Of a stretch of DNA of 64,000 nucleotides, positions 30,435 through 41,149 are shown in pieces. Numbering within the stretch: the first letter of the stretch is position 1; the number at the start of each line of letters is the position of its first letter. The notes under the pieces were generated by a model. It was not told the DNA's origin. It was given only the letters and a program-made list of their open reading frames with translations, and made no database searches. The stretch comes from Dendrolimus kikuchii (taxonomy: Eukaryota > Arthropoda > Insecta > Lepidoptera > Lasiocampidae), in contig CM034392.1 in NCBI GenBank assembly GCA_019925095.2, positions 27,289,887-27,353,886 on the forward strand. The letters are read 5' to 3'. A program made the position numbers and the translations under genes.

Positions 30435-31019
30435 GTGTCAGTATATCAACTGTGTGTGTTTTATTTGTGGAGGTACGTAAGTGAGTTTGACAGTCAACAA
30501 TATTTGGGATAATTGAACTAAATAAAGAGTAATAATTTTAAAGTACTACTTACTTTAAAAGGTTAAATAAAACCCTAAAAGTCAAGATAGGAACCATCAA
30601 GAACCATCAATGTGGATAGCGGAAAACAAAAATATATTTATGTAGTTGTAATTTTTATGCTGGATTATAAAAAAAACTATAATTTTACTATAATTACATA
30701 AAAAATAATATATGATTTTAGATAGATATTTTGTTAAGGTTCATTCAATTTCAGGGTGGGCCCAAAATGGGCACTGTTCTTTGAGACTAATAATGCATTG
30801 GAAACACATCTGGGGCCTAATTCTGCTATTTCAATTGGCATTGCCAAGATATTCAAAGTAAGATTCCATTACAATAAGTGTCAAAAATTCATATTCAACT
30901 AAATACACAATATCTTCTTGATATCAGTGCAGCAGATTAATAGTAGAAAAAGATTGGTATTAACAGCAGCAGAAATGGCGGTAGCTGAAATTAATATTAA
31001 AGAGCTACCAACATTTTAA
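30435..31019 (+). CDS. 3' exons of an unknown spliced gene (candidate)
   Basis: Three segments read as one frame. Exon at 30435-30472 (acceptor ...GGCATTATAG, donor GTACGTAAGT), exon at 30755-30857 (acceptor CAATTTCAG, donor GTAAGA), exon at 30933-31019 (acceptor ATCAGTGCAG) ending TAA. Phases fit: the codon split AG|G joins the first two, and the last junction is in phase 0. The joined frame is 75 codons plus stop. Peptide landmarks are LCVFYLWRVGPKWALFFET, LGPNSAISIGIAKIFK and LTAAEMAVAEINIKELPTF. I do not recognise the family. No upstream exon or start is assigned. Introns are 282 and 75 nt. It lies opposite the presumed first intron of the NRBP gene. A chance splice chain cannot be excluded. 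Confidence 0.4.
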
Positions 31020-31545
31020 GTGTTTATTTTATAATCTTTTGCTTGTGAATATTATGTATTTAAACAGAGTGATGCACCACAGAGTGTTGGAATTAACAGA
31101 CTATGGAAATGAGGCAAACTATAGAAAAAACCTTTCTGTAACAAATCTCATATCCTAAGTCTACCCCTGGAGCTAATAGAAGTAGTGTTGTTTGAGAAGT
31201 GTCATTTTCTGGCTAGTACCAGTGAAGTAAGCTAGTTGGAGTGATTGGGAAATTAATTAATCTTTGTAATGAATAGCTACTACATACAGATTATAATTCT
31301 ATTATTTTTCCAATTTTATGAATTATTAGATGACAAAATGATTCTTATATTGACTTGATACAATATCTGTTTTATAATCAACTGTATTAAATTTCAAATA
31401 ATACTATCTGAATGACCATTCTATGATGCTTAAAAATGAAAGTCTTTAAGCAGTGTATAATATCCAACATAAGCTCTTGTCTCACAGAAGTGGATACTGA
31501 CAGTGAGGCGAGTCTATAAGTTTAAAGGTGCTTAGTATAGCTATA
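31020..31545. other. Presumed 3' flank of the candidate gene
   Basis: AT-rich; no AATAAA within the first 100 bp after the stop and no exon recognised. Confidence 0.35.
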
Positions 31546-31858
31546 TTTTTTTTTATTGCAGGAGTTCCGCAGACAGGCAGATGGCCCACTTGATTGAAAG
31601 CAGTTACTACCGCCTATGGACATTTGCAACACCGAAGGTGCTACAAATGCGCTGCTGCTCTCTTAAAGGGGACTGGAACCTGGTCACTAATGCCGGAACA
31701 CAACTGAAGGTTGTTATGGTGACATACTTTAGACCAGGGGTGGTAGCCGTCTAGTCTGGCAAATGCCCTACCACCTAGCTGTAGGTTGTTAAGTCGCCTC
31801 TTACGATAGGCCGACCGGCCGCAGGAAATTGTATTCTTTATCCGTTTCTGCACAGATA
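31546..31858 (-). mobile_element. S1 repeat, full length
   Basis: Complete with A-run at 31546; GCACAGATA end. Confidence 0.75.
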
Positions 31859-31949
31859 AAACACTTGAATTTTTAGGAGAAAATAAAGATTATTAATTGT
31901 TAACAGAGCAACCATGTCCTGGATTAGAGACTGATTGTTGATAAACATA

Positions 31950-32100
31950 GAGTAAGATGCTGTCCAACCTACGCAAGGTCACCAGTAGAAGCTTGAGGAA
32001 AGCAGAGGATCAGGATATCTGGTGCAAATTTGGGGAGGCTAACATTCAGCAGGTGGTTGCAATTGCTAACGACAACTGCATTCCGACATCTTTCTAGCAT
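31950..32100 (+). pseudogene. LINE ORF tail fragment
   Basis: MLSNLRKVTSRSLRKAEDQD, then IWCKFGEANIQQ, then a stop. It fits the DDLRKVAG...W...AEDR..W..LGEAYVQQW ending of an insect LINE group, also seen in reverse at 55600-55815. Not a host exon. Confidence 0.5.
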
Positions 32101-32879
32101 CTTAGGAAAGGGATTATATCTTTTAAATTACATTCTTCTCAAGCTAAAATTGGCTAAACTCAGAGTATACTATGAAAAGGATGTTTTATTTAAATAGAAC
32201 ATAATATATGTTGGTTATAGTTCACATTACTATAATTTAGAGATAATATATACTTAAAAGTTAGTTGTTTTTTATACAAAACTGGTTAGTGAGCCAGTTA
32301 CAACAGTGTATTATCATTTTACTGGATTAATCCAAATATTAAGTAGTGCAGAATATTTGTAATAAGAGTTTCAAGATATACTTAACATCAACTAACATGA
32401 TTAATGTAAATTAAAAGTATAAAAATCTTTAAATTAACCCCAAAGTATTTCTTCTGCATGAAGTAATGTTTTTCCTTTACTATATATAAAAGTTTCATTT
32501 TAAAAACTGCAACTGCATACTCATTTGGCCTTTATTGGAACAATTAGCAGAATTGCTACTGTTGAAAAAAGAAGAAAGTTTTCGAAAAATCTAAATTGAA
32601 GTGTTTATATTAGGTTACGATCATGTATTTTAGAATAAAATATTGATTTCTGGTCATAGTTTACTATGCGATGACTTTGCCTAAGATAATTAAAATTATC
32701 ATTTCATACATAAAAATGTTCATTACTAATAAACACGAATTGGTCAGTGATAAACAGACGAGGAATTGCGTCTTATTTGTTGAACATTAGGTAACCTTGC
32801 GAATCAGCTGACGATCTTTGTCTAAAGTGACCTAAATACCGTGAAAACGTCAAGCAGAGTGGTAAATATTGGGGCTTAC
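32101..32879 (-). other. Presumed NRBP intron 1, proximal part
   Basis: AT-rich and free of recognised repeats. It starts with the donor at 32879 on the minus strand. Confidence 0.5.
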
Positions 32880-33005
32880 CTCTTCCCGGCGCTTCAGCCA
32901 CCTGCCACAGGGGCTTTCTTCGAGGATTTCGCTCTCGTCTTCGGAATCCTCACCGCTTTCCCGGGGCGACTTGCGCTCCTTGTCGATGCTCCTGCCGCCC
33001 GACAT
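32880..33005 (-). CDS. Madm: First coding exon of NRBP (Madm) pseudokinase
   Basis: NRBP is a conserved cytosolic pseudokinase adaptor; the Drosophila orthologue is Madm. The exon starts ATG at 33005 (MSGGRSIDKERKSPRESGED), continues through SEDESEILEESPCGRW and ends KRREE. Acidic ESEDESEILEE followed by SPCGRW and KRREE is the signature just ahead of the kinase-like domain of animal NRBPs. The donor GTAAGC begins at 32879 and leaves phase 0. At 42 codons it is short, GC-rich against AT-rich surroundings and intact. Only this exon is present: none of the kinase-like domain is visible further left in the window, so exon 2 must lie beyond the left edge if the locus is functional. The alternative is a detached exon copy. 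Confidence 0.85.
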
Positions 33006-34140
33006 AGCAGCGATCAACGGTCACAATTATCACGAACAACACCACAACACGTTCAATAAATATCTCACAGACGTTTTCAATACGAAAACACTTGGTATAT
33101 TTTCAAAATACGCTTTTTCTCGTAACCATAATATCCAAGGCTGAATCCTTAGACGTCACTGTCGTATATTTGCAAACCATTATTCGTTAAACGACACCAG
33201 TTTGAATACTTCACGTAATAGATTAATGTATTTCAAATATTTATCTATAACAAGCATTAACACACAGCGTCTCTGGTGAGCTTATTCATGATAATTGAAA
33301 TAAATTGTTCACCGGCGTAGCTTTCCTCTTATTTCTACGGACCGAAAATGACACAAATATATCATAGTGTCAACTTTTACTTTTTTTAGAGACCCAGGCA
33401 AACATAGACAATATAACAGATTGCCAGATAAGCTTTAAAAAAAAGCAACGATTTTATTGGTGTAATATTGAAATTACGATGTAATAAAACACATTTCAGC
33501 AACATTTGATTTAATAAGATTTAATAGCAGATTGAGAATTCAGTTTTACGTTAAATATAAAATTAACACAATGAAAATTATCTTTGTAGCGCCATCTATT
33601 GACCACCAGAAACTATTGAAAAATTTATGGCTTATTTTGATGAATAGTTGAGAAAGCTGTACTAATTTAATGTGAAAAACGGTATTAAATTTTCATATAC
33701 GATTAGAATTTTAATATATTTTCATTTAGTAATAAGATATGTAACAGTGGCATCTATACTTCCTTTTGAGAATAATTGTCATAAAATACATAGAAGGTTA
33801 CGTTGAAAAATCATAATATTTGTTTAGATGGCAGTTTATAAAAAATTTCTTTAATTTGTAGTAATGTAACTAAAAATAAATTCTTGTGTATACAGAATAA
33901 TAATAAACTGCTGATAGGTCAAAAAATTAACTTAACTCTTATAACGCTTTAAACTATAAATAAATAAGTTGTTATTTAGTTCTATTATTACCAGTACTAT
34001 GAAAAATGTAGTGTCGCAAATTAAAGTAGAAAATAATAGCCACTTTCGCAAATTTGTCTAAACTCTAACGACGTCGATTTTTATGCTGGGACCACACCTG
34101 CAATAATGTCACAGATATTGATTGTGGCCCAATTAGATCA
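33006..34140. promoter_or_regulatory. 5' UTR and presumed promoter side of NRBP
   Basis: The first ~55 bp (GTGTTGTGGTGTTGTTCGTG on the minus strand) are likely 5' UTR. No TATA box at a suitable distance was found. The remainder is AT-rich, repeat-poor and without a recognised exon. Confidence 0.4.
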
Positions 34141-34148
34141 CAAATAAC

Positions 34149-34751
34149 CAGTGATGAGCCAAAACTGGTTTTATATTCGGTTTGACCGAATTTCGGTAGG
34201 TTGAGCCGAACTTCGGCATTCGAACGAAATTTGGTTTAAATGCCGAACATTCGGTGCAAGAAAAAAGTAAAATACCTACTTGCAGTATTTTCACATAAAT
34301 TAATCAAAATCATATCTACCATAAGCATAAAATAATATTAGACCTTTATGTACTCATGATATTGATGTTCATTTTTTTTCTATATCAATGACTCATGGTC
34401 ATTTACTTTAGTTAGGAACATGATGTAAACCTTAACTTGCAATTTGACAAAAATTAAATTAAATTAAGTAGTTCTTTTTTACTTAAGTCTTATAAATCTT
34501 TACCTAATTAAATAAGTTATATAATGCGCAACTTGAATTTAAAAAAAAAACTATTATAATTTATTTCAAGCAGGTTATGGTGTAAAACGCTAAAGATTCG
34601 TCGTTATCAAGTCACAACGTCAACAAGTGACGACATGTTGCCCTCGAGAAAGCGCGGCGAAATGAAACCGAAGTTCGGCCCAATTTTTTATTTTAACCGA
34701 ATTTTCGGCCGAAATTCGTATTCGGTTCAAATTACATTCGGCTCATCCCTA
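34149..34751. mobile_element. 603-bp hAT-like MITE with perfect 8-bp duplication
   Basis: Ends CAGTGATGAGCC and GGCTCATCCCTA are inverted. CAAATAAC occurs at 34141-34148 and 34752-34759. The interior repeats TTCGG-rich motifs of 1897-3665 (GCCGAACATTCGGTGCAAG, AAAATACCTACTTGCA). Non-coding. Confidence 0.85.
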
Positions 34752-34783
34752 CAAATAACGCATTACATCTATCGCCACAAAGT

Positions 34784-36303
34784 TTTTTGGCGGGAACTGA
34801 AAAGAAACGTTGTGCTGTGCAGTTTTATTTTCTAAAAATGTGTAAAATGACTCTAAAATGAACAATAGTTGTAGGATATTGATAGTTTTTGAGTAGTAAT
34901 TATGTGTTTTGTGAGAAATGTGAACTGTATAGTCAAATGTGGCCTTTTGAGTTGTCACAAGAACTCCGTTGAATGGCACTAGCTGATAACCTACATTCCA
35001 GCTGTGCTACATAGTCTTAAAAAAATGAAGAAACTATATTGTAAACTAAAATCTGGCTTAAAGGCCTAGCTGCCAAGCCATAAACTTAAATAAAAAAAAT
35101 CCATCGGCCTATATCTTTAATATTATCCCAGAGGAGGTACTTTTTCTTTTATTAACGCAACGGGGATTCCTTTCGTACCATACTGAGCCACTCTTGAGTG
35201 TGGAAGGGCGGGACCGACTTGCGGCAACTAGCGCCGCGCAGCGGTTGCGATGACTCTAGTAAAGACGTTACCAACTACTCCGCTAAACCTAGGACTGCGT
35301 TTCATACCCACGCTTGTGTGGAAGAACGAAGTCTTCCGAGGAGCGAGGCCCCTAGGATTTCGAAGCTGTAGGCGAAGGCCCACGTCACTCACGCTTTGAG
35401 TCGCCTCTAGTTATTATTATATTTGCTAATAGTAAGTAAGTATAGTAAGGCTGGTCCTCGTCTAGCACCTACTCGGGTTCTTAGCGCGTCTGTACTAATA
35501 TTGTAAAGCTGAAGAGTTTGTTTGTTTAAACGCGCTAATCTCAGGAACCGCTAGTCCGATTTGAAAAATTCTTTCAGTGTTGGATAGCCCATTTATCGAG
35601 GAAGGCTTTAAGCTATATATCATCACGCTAAGACCAATAAAAGCGGAGCACCAATGAAGAATGTTTCAAAATCGGAGGGTTTTGAAAGCAAATTCCACGC
35701 GGACGACGTCGCGGGCACAGCTAGTTAATTATATTTGTATATGTATTTAATAGCGGTTGTTAATTGTGGTAATAGCGTCATTTTAGTACACAGTAGTAAT
35801 TTAGTTAAAATGTATTAAATTTTAATTATACGTACTTAACAACAGTAATGTTGTGCGGGCCATCCTTAATGGGGCAGATGTATTTGTAACAGACCTCGTA
35901 AACCCAAGGAGTCAAGGAACCGTACAATAGTAGAATGCTGCCATGTGGAAAATCATTAATGTTCAGTCCAGACTACTCTTGTACTTATTCGGTCATCCGA
36001 GTGAGCGCTCCGTACAATTCCGTCACTGAACTAGTTTACTTTTTAATGCTTATGGCTTGGCAACTAGGCCTTTAAGCCAGGCGCCGTTGTATTGTAGGCT
36101 ACAATCGACGTCATTCAACGGAGTTCTTGTGAAAACTCGAAAGGCCACATTTGGCTATATAGTTCACATTTCTCACAAAACACATAATTACTACTCAAAA
36201 ACTATCAATATCCTACAACTATTGTTCATTTTAGAGTAATTTTACACATTTTTAGAAAATAAATCTGCACAGCACAATGTCCCCTTTCAGTTCCCGCCAA
36301 AAA
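34784..36303. mobile_element. Foldback element, ~255-300-bp inverted arms
   Basis: Left arm 34784-35085 and right arm 36048-36303 are reverse complements with roughly 90% identity over the outer ~190 bp (TTTTTGGCGGGAACTGAAA outermost, CTGGCTTAAAGGCCTAG innermost). The ~960-bp spacer holds unrelated DNA and an H1 unit. The outer arm motif also appears at 60047-60105. No transposase is visible. Confidence 0.7.
35489..35724 (+). mobile_element. Helitron-like H1, full length
   Basis: TCTGTACTAATATTGTAAAGC to GCGGGCACAGCTAG, inside the foldback spacer. The spacer segment 35150-35420 has GC-rich direct motifs (GAGCGAGGCCCCTAGG) that I cannot assign. Confidence 0.65.
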
Positions 36304-36411
36304 CTCCCAGTTCACTTACTGTACACCAAACCATAGATAAACAAAAATAGAAAAATAAAAGAGATTGTACAACGGGCGGCCTTATCGCTAAATGATCAGA
36401 TGATATACTTA
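36304..36411 (-). repeat. LINE 3'-end fragment
   Basis: In reverse: TTTAGCGATAAGGCCGCCCG, TTGTACAATCTCTTTTATT, then TTTATCTATGGTTTGG. Same family as 37150-37264 and 40676-40735. Confidence 0.5.
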
Positions 36412-36614
36412 TCTTTATATATATAATTCTTCTGTACGTGTGTTGACAGTGAACTCCTCCTAAACGGTTGGACCGATTTGAATGAATTTTTTTGTGTGTG
36501 TTCAAGTGGATTCGAGGATGGTTTAGATTCACAATTGAACCCGGTAGATGGCGCTGCAATCGGGTTCTAAATTTTATTTCTTCAGGGCGGAACAACGCCT
36601 GCCGGGACAGCTAG
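36412..36614 (+). mobile_element. Helitron-like H2 cutting a mariner
   Basis: Clean TC start and CTAG end between A (36411) and T (36615). Its 3' end abuts the mariner coding fragment. Confidence 0.65.
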
Positions 36615-36615
36615 T

Positions 36616-37031
36616 ATATTTGTATGTTTGTATTGTCAATTTTGTCCGTAACAGGGCGACCAGAGCGACGTGCATCTTCGATATCAAAATTTCCGGATTG
36701 AAAACGCTTAAACCAAATTTGCTCTCCTCTCACAGATACTGCATGAGGTCCATAAACATCACAATTTTTTTTCGCAGCTTGTGTTGCATTTTTACCTTTT
36801 TTGTAGTAAAATTTTAAAATGTATCGAATTTCTTCATTAGATTCACTCATTTTAGCAATAAGAAAAACAAATGAAAATCACACATTTTCCTAATTTGAAT
36901 TTGGAATTGTCTTCTTTAAAATTAAAACTTTTTAATAATACCAAAACCAGCCAGATAGAAATGGTATAGCCAAAAAGATCTTATTACAAATTCATACATA
37001 CTATATGCGAAAAGACTTTTTCCCCAACCTA
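36616..37031 (-). mobile_element. 5' part of a mariner transposon
   Basis: The inverted repeat GGTTGGGGAAAAAGTCTTTT starts at 37029, next to a TA. The transposase N-terminus starts at 36850: MSESNEEIRYILKFYYKKGK, then NATQAAKKNCDVYGPHAVSV, then WFKRFQSGNFDIEDARRSGR. This is the paired HTH region of mariner transposases; the catalytic domain is lost. The frame is open up to the Helitron-like junction. Confidence 0.85.
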
Positions 37032-37149
37032 TTATGTATTCATATTTATATTGTTTTTGTATTTATATGTATTATGTATACTTATCATTTATCATTATTT
37101 ATAAATTGCACCACCGTTATAATTAAAAAGCCATTAATCCCTGCCAAGA

Positions 37150-37264
37150 GTTGCCTGGAAGAGATCGCTTTTTAGCGATAAGTCTGCCCGTTGTATCTCT
37201 TGTATTTTTCTATTTCTGTGTATATATACTTTGGTCTACAATAAAGTGTTGTCTATCTATCTAT
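37150..37264 (+). repeat. LINE 3' end with (CTAT)n tail
   Basis: GATCGCTTTTTAGCGATAAG forms a hairpin; ACAATAAAGTGTTGTCTATC leads into CTAT repeats. Confidence 0.55.
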
Positions 37265-37324
37265 CAATTTTTAACCGATAGTAAGGAAAATGAACGGTCG
37301 GTAAGATACAGGAAGCGGTCATTA

Positions 37325-37372
37325 GTGTCGGGAACCATTTCCTAATAGTTCATCCTTCATGAACTACGCAAG
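37325..37372 (+). repeat. Dispersed satellite-type monomer fragment
   Basis: TTCATGAACTACGCAAGACT matches the monomer of the array at 20235-21015. Confidence 0.5.
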
Positions 37373-37603
37373 ACTACACTATTATTCAGCACGGCCTCAC
37401 GAGACACATGCGTGCAACAACAAAACAAAACAACACCTTTTATGACAACCATTTTGATTAAGTTCACGAAAGGGTCTGAATGTAATAAAGAAACCTTCAT
37501 GTGGATGGCACCCGAATTTCTTATAGTTTATAGTTTGCCCGGCGTTATTTGTTAGGGTGTCTGTGTTCTTATTGATTTCACAAATTTACAAGAGCTGCTA
37601 GCT

Positions 37604-37879
37604 TATCCGTGCAGGAACGGAGAAAGAATACGATTTCCTGCGGCCGGGCGGCCTGTCGTAAGAGGCGGCTTAACAACCCACAGCCAGGTGGTCTAAAGTA
37701 TGTCGCCATAACAACCTTGAGTTGTGTTCCAGCATTAGTGACCAGGTTCCAGTTTCCCTTAAGAGAAAAGCAGCGCATGTGTAGCATCTTTCGTGTTGCA
37801 AATGTCCATAGGCGATGGTAACCACTTTCCATCAAGTGAGCCGTCTGGCTGTCTGCTGAACACTTGCAATAAAAAAAAA
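37604..37879 (+). mobile_element. S1 repeat with internal deletion
   Basis: CAGGTGGTCTAAAGTATG shows removal of ~36 bp between TGGT motifs. Confidence 0.7.
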
Positions 37880-37929
37880 TCCTTGTATTGTCGCTTTGCT
37901 CGAAAATACATTCTTTCTTTCTTTCTTAT

Positions 37930-38011
37930 CACCTGGCTGTGGGTTGTTTTGTCGCCTCTTACAACAGGCTGCTTGGCCGCAGGACTTAGTATCCTTTTTC
38001 CGTTCCTGCAC
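37930..38011 (-). repeat. S1 5' fragment, opposed to the previous copy
   Basis: CACCTGGCTGTGGGTTGTTT to TTCCGTTCCTGCA; forms an interrupted inverted pair with 37604-37879. Confidence 0.6.
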
Positions 38012-38055
38012 TGAGAGAAAAGTACCCACCGGATCTCTAAAACTAAGCTTGTAAA

Positions 38056-38250
38056 TTTGTGAAAAGCAATCCAGAGCTATTTCTAAAATTTGAAGATGTT
38101 TACAGGTTTAACACTCGTCATGGAAATCGTTTAGCACACCTCCCGGTGAACAGCCATCTCTATAGTAGAAATAGCCATATTATGATTATAAAAATCTATA
38201 ACAAAATACCTCCAATTATCAAAGAATATAATAGTACATTATGGTACTAG
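38056..38250 (+). pseudogene. LINE ORF2 C-terminal fragment
   Basis: Frame KSNPELFLKFEDVYRFNTRH, GNRLAHLPVNSHLYSRNSH, KIYNKIPPIIKEY. The YNTR..N.L..P...Y..S....I.IYNKIP layout is usual after the reverse transcriptase domain of insect LINEs. Upstream parts missing. Confidence 0.6.
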
Positions 38251-38254
38251 TGTG

Positions 38255-38350
38255 TAACATTGGTGATTACCGCCGAGGCGCCATTGAGACTCGAGCCGTA
38301 GGCGAGGGTCTTAAGAGAGCTGAGGACGGTAATCATCAATACACACGTGT
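38255..38350. repeat. Element with ~22-bp inverted ends
   Basis: TTGGTGATTACCG (about 38260) opposes CGGTAATCATCAA (about 38327), and the outer GTGTGTA/TACACAC also pair. The 60-bp interior is GC-rich. Confidence 0.4.
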
Positions 38351-39338
38351 ATCATACGACGTTTTTCAACACACTTGTGAATAAAATAACAACAAAAACT
38401 CATTTTATTTAGTAGATAAAAAAAAGTTATATATGAGTGAAAATTTTATTTATTAAACACGTACGAGTTAAAATTATCTATTTAAATAAGAAGTTGCATG
38501 AAATGAGCAAGCAATAGGAACATTAATTTATTTGTTCTATAGAACACGATCTTTTTTTTGTATAAAAACTTTTTTATGAACAAAGCAACTCAACCAATAA
38601 AATTAAAAAAAAAATCTATAACTCACTAGTGAGTTATAATGTTTTTACTCACAGTTTGATAATGGGTCATTCTGTGCCTAATTGCTGTGACCATAGAGCC
38701 ACTTTATGAGCAAGTGTGTTGAAAAGGTAACTTATTTAATATAAAGCTTTTTAACTGGCTGGTGGATAAATGTGTCTATTCAATGCAGGATTATATGAGA
38801 TAAATACAATATTGACTAATTTTTTATTGACATTTATAATTTAATTGTAATATAATAAGATAATTAGAATAATAACATTGTACTTTAAGAATAATTTTGC
38901 ACGCCAATTTAGCTAGCACACGTGAAACTATCACCATGTATTGTAACATCTTGTAACCGTGTCTAATGCAAAATAAATATGATGATGATGATGATAAGCG
39001 TAACTGGCGTCCCCTCAAAACTTACATGTCGGTGATCTTCCAATGAGGTTAACCAACTGACCCCCGGAGGTTATTGTGACCCATCTCATTTCCTGACCTC
39101 ATATATTGGGGTCGCAACCAGATAACACAGTCAAGGCACACGAGTAAGGTGAAAAGCTACGCGTGTCAGATTAAAGCTGCTTTGACACGGGATAATTTTG
39201 TTACCTACATACAAAACTACGTCTTTATCACAAATCGGTCTATTCCTGAGGCCGTAACAAAAATAACCACACATTTGAACATATATACAATACATATTCA
39301 CAAAGTAATTTAAGCATGTGTATTTAATTTATAAAATA
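38351..39338. repeat. AT-rich; LINE tail near 38830-38997
   Basis: TGTAACATCTTGTAACCGTG to AAATAAATATGATGATGATG is a LINE-like 3' end with (GAT)n. No gene seen elsewhere in the interval. Confidence 0.4.
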
Positions 39339-39665
39339 CTAGCGGCCCCGGCAGACGTTGTCCTGCTCTGAAAAAATAAAAATCTAGGACCCGATCTCAG
39401 CGCCACCTACCGGTTCTAATTGCGAATCTAAACCATCCGGGAACCCACTCAAACACACAAAAACAAAATCACCAAAATCGGTCCAGGTGATTCGGAGGAT
39501 TCTAGAACCCGATCTCAGCGCCACCTAACGGTTCCAACGGGATAAAAAGTATCCTATGTCCGTTTCCTGAATCTAAGCTACCTCCCCACCAATTTTCAGC
39601 CTAATCGGTACAGCCGTTCTTGAGTTATAAATAGTGTAACTAACACGACTTTATTTTATATATAT
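39339..39665 (-). mobile_element. Helitron-like H2, mid-length
   Basis: CTAG at 39342-39339; carries the GATCTCAGCGCCACCTA block twice. Confidence 0.6.
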
Positions 39666-39727
39666 ATACATATGTACCTTTACTTTTCGGAATAGACGGG
39701 ACCAGCATAGTCTGTATTTGCTCTACA

Positions 39728-39850
39728 AAAATGGCGCCTATCATATTTAATAAACTGCCAGAAATGTTACGAGTTCAGCCTATAGATTTGTTTAAAAAGT
39801 CTCTTAAGAAAATTTTATTGAACAAAGTTTATTATACTGTAGATGAATAT
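39728..39850 (+). pseudogene. LINE ORF C-terminus
   Basis: MAPIIFNKLPEMLRV, then FKKSLKKILLNKVYYTVDEY: the F/YNKLP...FKK.LKK.LL...YY.VDEY ending of insect LINEs. Confidence 0.6.
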
Positions 39851-39865
39851 GCAGGAACTTTTTCT

Positions 39866-40189
39866 TATCCGTGCAGGAACGGAGAAAGAATACAATTTCC
39901 TGCGGCCCGGCGGCCTGTCGTAAGAGGCGACTAAACAACCCACAGCCAGGTGGTAGAGTATTTGCTCGACTGGATGGCGACCACCCCTGGTCTAGAGTAT
40001 GCCGCCATAACAACCTTGAGTTGTGTTCCGGCATTAGTGACCAGGTTCCAGTCTCCCTTAAGAGAGCAGCGGCGCATTTGTAGCACCTTTGGTGTTGCAA
40101 ATGTCCATAGGCGATGGTAACCGCTTTCCATCTAGTGGGCCGTCTGCCCGTCTGCTGAACTCCTGCAATAAAAAAAAATAAAAAAAAAT
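39866..40189 (+). mobile_element. S1 repeat, full length
   Basis: Inserted just after the LINE C-terminus; A-rich end AATAAAAAAAAATAAAAAAA. Confidence 0.75.
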
Positions 40190-40268
40190 ATGACAGTGAA
40201 AAAGATATGACTAATAATATTTTGTAACTAAAAGTCTTCGTAAATTTATTGCAATATTTTATATCATA

Positions 40269-40471
40269 CTAGCGGTCCCGGCAGACGTTGTTCTGCCCTG
40301 AAGAAATAAAATTTAGAACCCGATTGCAGCGACAACTAACGGGTCCAATTGTGAATCTAAACCATCCTCGAATCCACTTGAACACACACAAAAAAATTCA
40401 TTCAAATCGGTCCAGCCGTTTAGGAGGAGTTCACTGTCAACACACGTACAGAAGAATTATATATATAAAGA
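40269..40471 (-). mobile_element. Helitron-like H2, short copy
   Basis: Near-identical in layout to 36412-36614. Confidence 0.65.
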
Positions 40472-40489
40472 TATGTTTTTTAATGTAAT

Positions 40490-40735
40490 TTAGTTTTATA
40501 ATTCTGACATGTATTCGGACATTGCAGGCCTAATAAGGCAAAATGTATTGTAACAACGCATATTGTAACATCTTGTGTACATACACTCTAGCAATAAATT
40601 ATTCATTCATTCATTCATCAATCGTTTAAGTTCTACTTAATAATCTGCACCATTAAATTATTCCTAAAGTTTGGTTGCCTGGAAGCGATCGCTTTATGCG
40701 ATAAGGCCGCCTATTATTTCTACCATGACAATTTT
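40490..40735 (+). repeat. Two LINE 3' ends
   Basis: 40500-40615 ends in (ATTC)n after CTAGCAATAAATT. 40676-40735 has CGATCGCTTTATGCGATAAG, a hairpin of the LINE tail type at 37150. Confidence 0.45.
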
Positions 40736-40947
40736 TTTTTAACAACTCTACGGACTCGAGTTCCGTACCCTTTTTTACAACTTAATTTCTATGAAAGTTT
40801 TTAGAGTCCATACACGTTTATTTTTGTTACTGTGTGTGACATTAATTTATTGACTTTTATGTTGTGGTGTATACCTTAAGAATAACTTATTATATTAATT
40901 TATTCAAATTTATTTTATTTATATATATATGTATTTATTTCTATTTT

Positions 40948-41124
40948 ATGGATCGTGCACTAGCAGAAGGTGATGTCAGGAGCCTTAAGAACAAACGAGC
41001 GTGCATGACAAGAGTTATGAATATCAAAGAAACAAGTGAGGTGTGTAAGAATAAGCCTGAATGGCGCTCTGTCGCTCGTGCTTACCCCGCCAGGGAACTG
41101 GTGTGAATTTATGTATGTATGTAA
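40948..41124 (+). mobile_element. 5'-truncated TATG-tailed LINE
   Basis: DRALAEGDVRSLKN to RAYPARELV-stop. Flanks ATTTATTTCTATTTTA and ATTTATTCTAATTTTA are an imperfect duplication. Confidence 0.75.
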
Positions 41125-41149
41125 TTTATTCTAATTTTAACACTAAACT

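Noticed and set aside
31950..32100. Host exon with MLSNLRKVTSRSLRK
   Set aside because: It aligns with the tail of an insect LINE ORF also seen at 55600-55815.
38650..38700. MGHSVPNCCDHRATL, THAP-like start
   Set aside because: A stop follows after 15 codons and no THAP residues continue in any frame.
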